A DNA stretch of 5,535 nucleotides. Origin: DATDCV01 sp036524155 (GTDB taxonomy: Bacteria > Verrucomicrobiota > Verrucomicrobiia > Limisphaerales > UBA8199). Below the pieces are notes generated by a model, which worked only from the letters and a program-made list of their open reading frames with translations, did no database searches and was not told where the DNA came from. This document shows positions 5,533 to 5,535 of this stretch, piece by piece; the first letter of the stretch is position 1, and every line of letters begins with the position of its first letter. Location of the stretch: positions 1 through 5,535 of the forward strand of contig DATDCV010000020.1 of the NCBI GenBank assembly GCA_036524155.1, in the 5' to 3' direction. Made by a program: the position numbers and the translations under genes.

Positions 5533-5535
5533 CGA
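5527..5535 (-). other. R' end of a further attC site at the window edge
   Basis: The minus strand reads TC-GTTCGCC at the right edge. R' GTTCGCC lies 42 bases before the BamE-like start, close to the 36 and 44 bases seen for the two neighbouring cassettes, and it is the exact complement of that cassette's R''. The rest of the site lies outside the window. Confidence 0.55.

Overview
This 5.5 kb window looks like a piece of a Verrucomicrobiota genome (inference). The evidence is the modular secreted protein built from 'YQGQL', 'GTVPDARLSGNVAL' and 'GIGTxTP' segments, and the bacterial astacin with a short C-terminal extension. I recognise both architectures from soil and freshwater Verrucomicrobia of the Pedosphaera/Limisphaerales type. 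No rRNA, tRNA, CRISPR array or transposase was seen.

There are two kinds of DNA. The centre (about 580-3848, plus strand) holds a two-gene unit. The first gene encodes a large exported, repeat-containing fibre- or adhesin-like protein (718-2790). Thirty-two bases later comes a secreted astacin (M12A) zinc metalloprotease (2823-3848) with all catalytic motifs intact. A perfect TTGACA at 580-585 may be the -35 element.

On both sides are small minus-strand genes: a YceK/YidQ-like lipoprotein (52-357), an orphan HicB-like antitoxin (4064-4285), an AHSA1/SRPBCC protein (4458-4985) and a BamE/SmpA-like lipoprotein (5122-5484). The right-hand genes are separated by sites with the architecture of integron attC recombination sites. 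attC-1 (4330-4425) and attC-2 (5022-5114) each have 7-base outer R boxes, an unpaired spacer, inner L boxes with one extra base on the L'' side only, and a variable centre. A further R' box sits at the right edge (5527-5533).

The key internal check is that the R' box opening each complete cassette is the exact reverse complement of the R'' box in the attC closing the same cassette (GTTCGCC/GGCGAAC for the BamE-like gene, GTTCGGC/GCCGAAC for the AHSA1 gene). This is expected if each was once a free circle. The YceK-like gene is framed the same way (GTTAGGC at 360-366, GCCTAAC at 32-38), although the full sites there are incomplete. I read the right side as two complete gene cassettes plus the start of a third (HicB), all pointing to lower coordinates. 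They belong to an integron array or an integrase-less attC cluster (CALIN); no integrase gene is in view.

The HicB cassette has no recognisable attC of its own. After it comes the oppositely oriented fibre/protease unit, and then the YceK-like cassette. Either the array was interrupted by that unit, or the unit is carried in a very large cassette. The cassette genes are small, self-contained and functionally unrelated. Two are lipoproteins, one is an antitoxin without its toxin, and one is a START-like ligand-binding fold.
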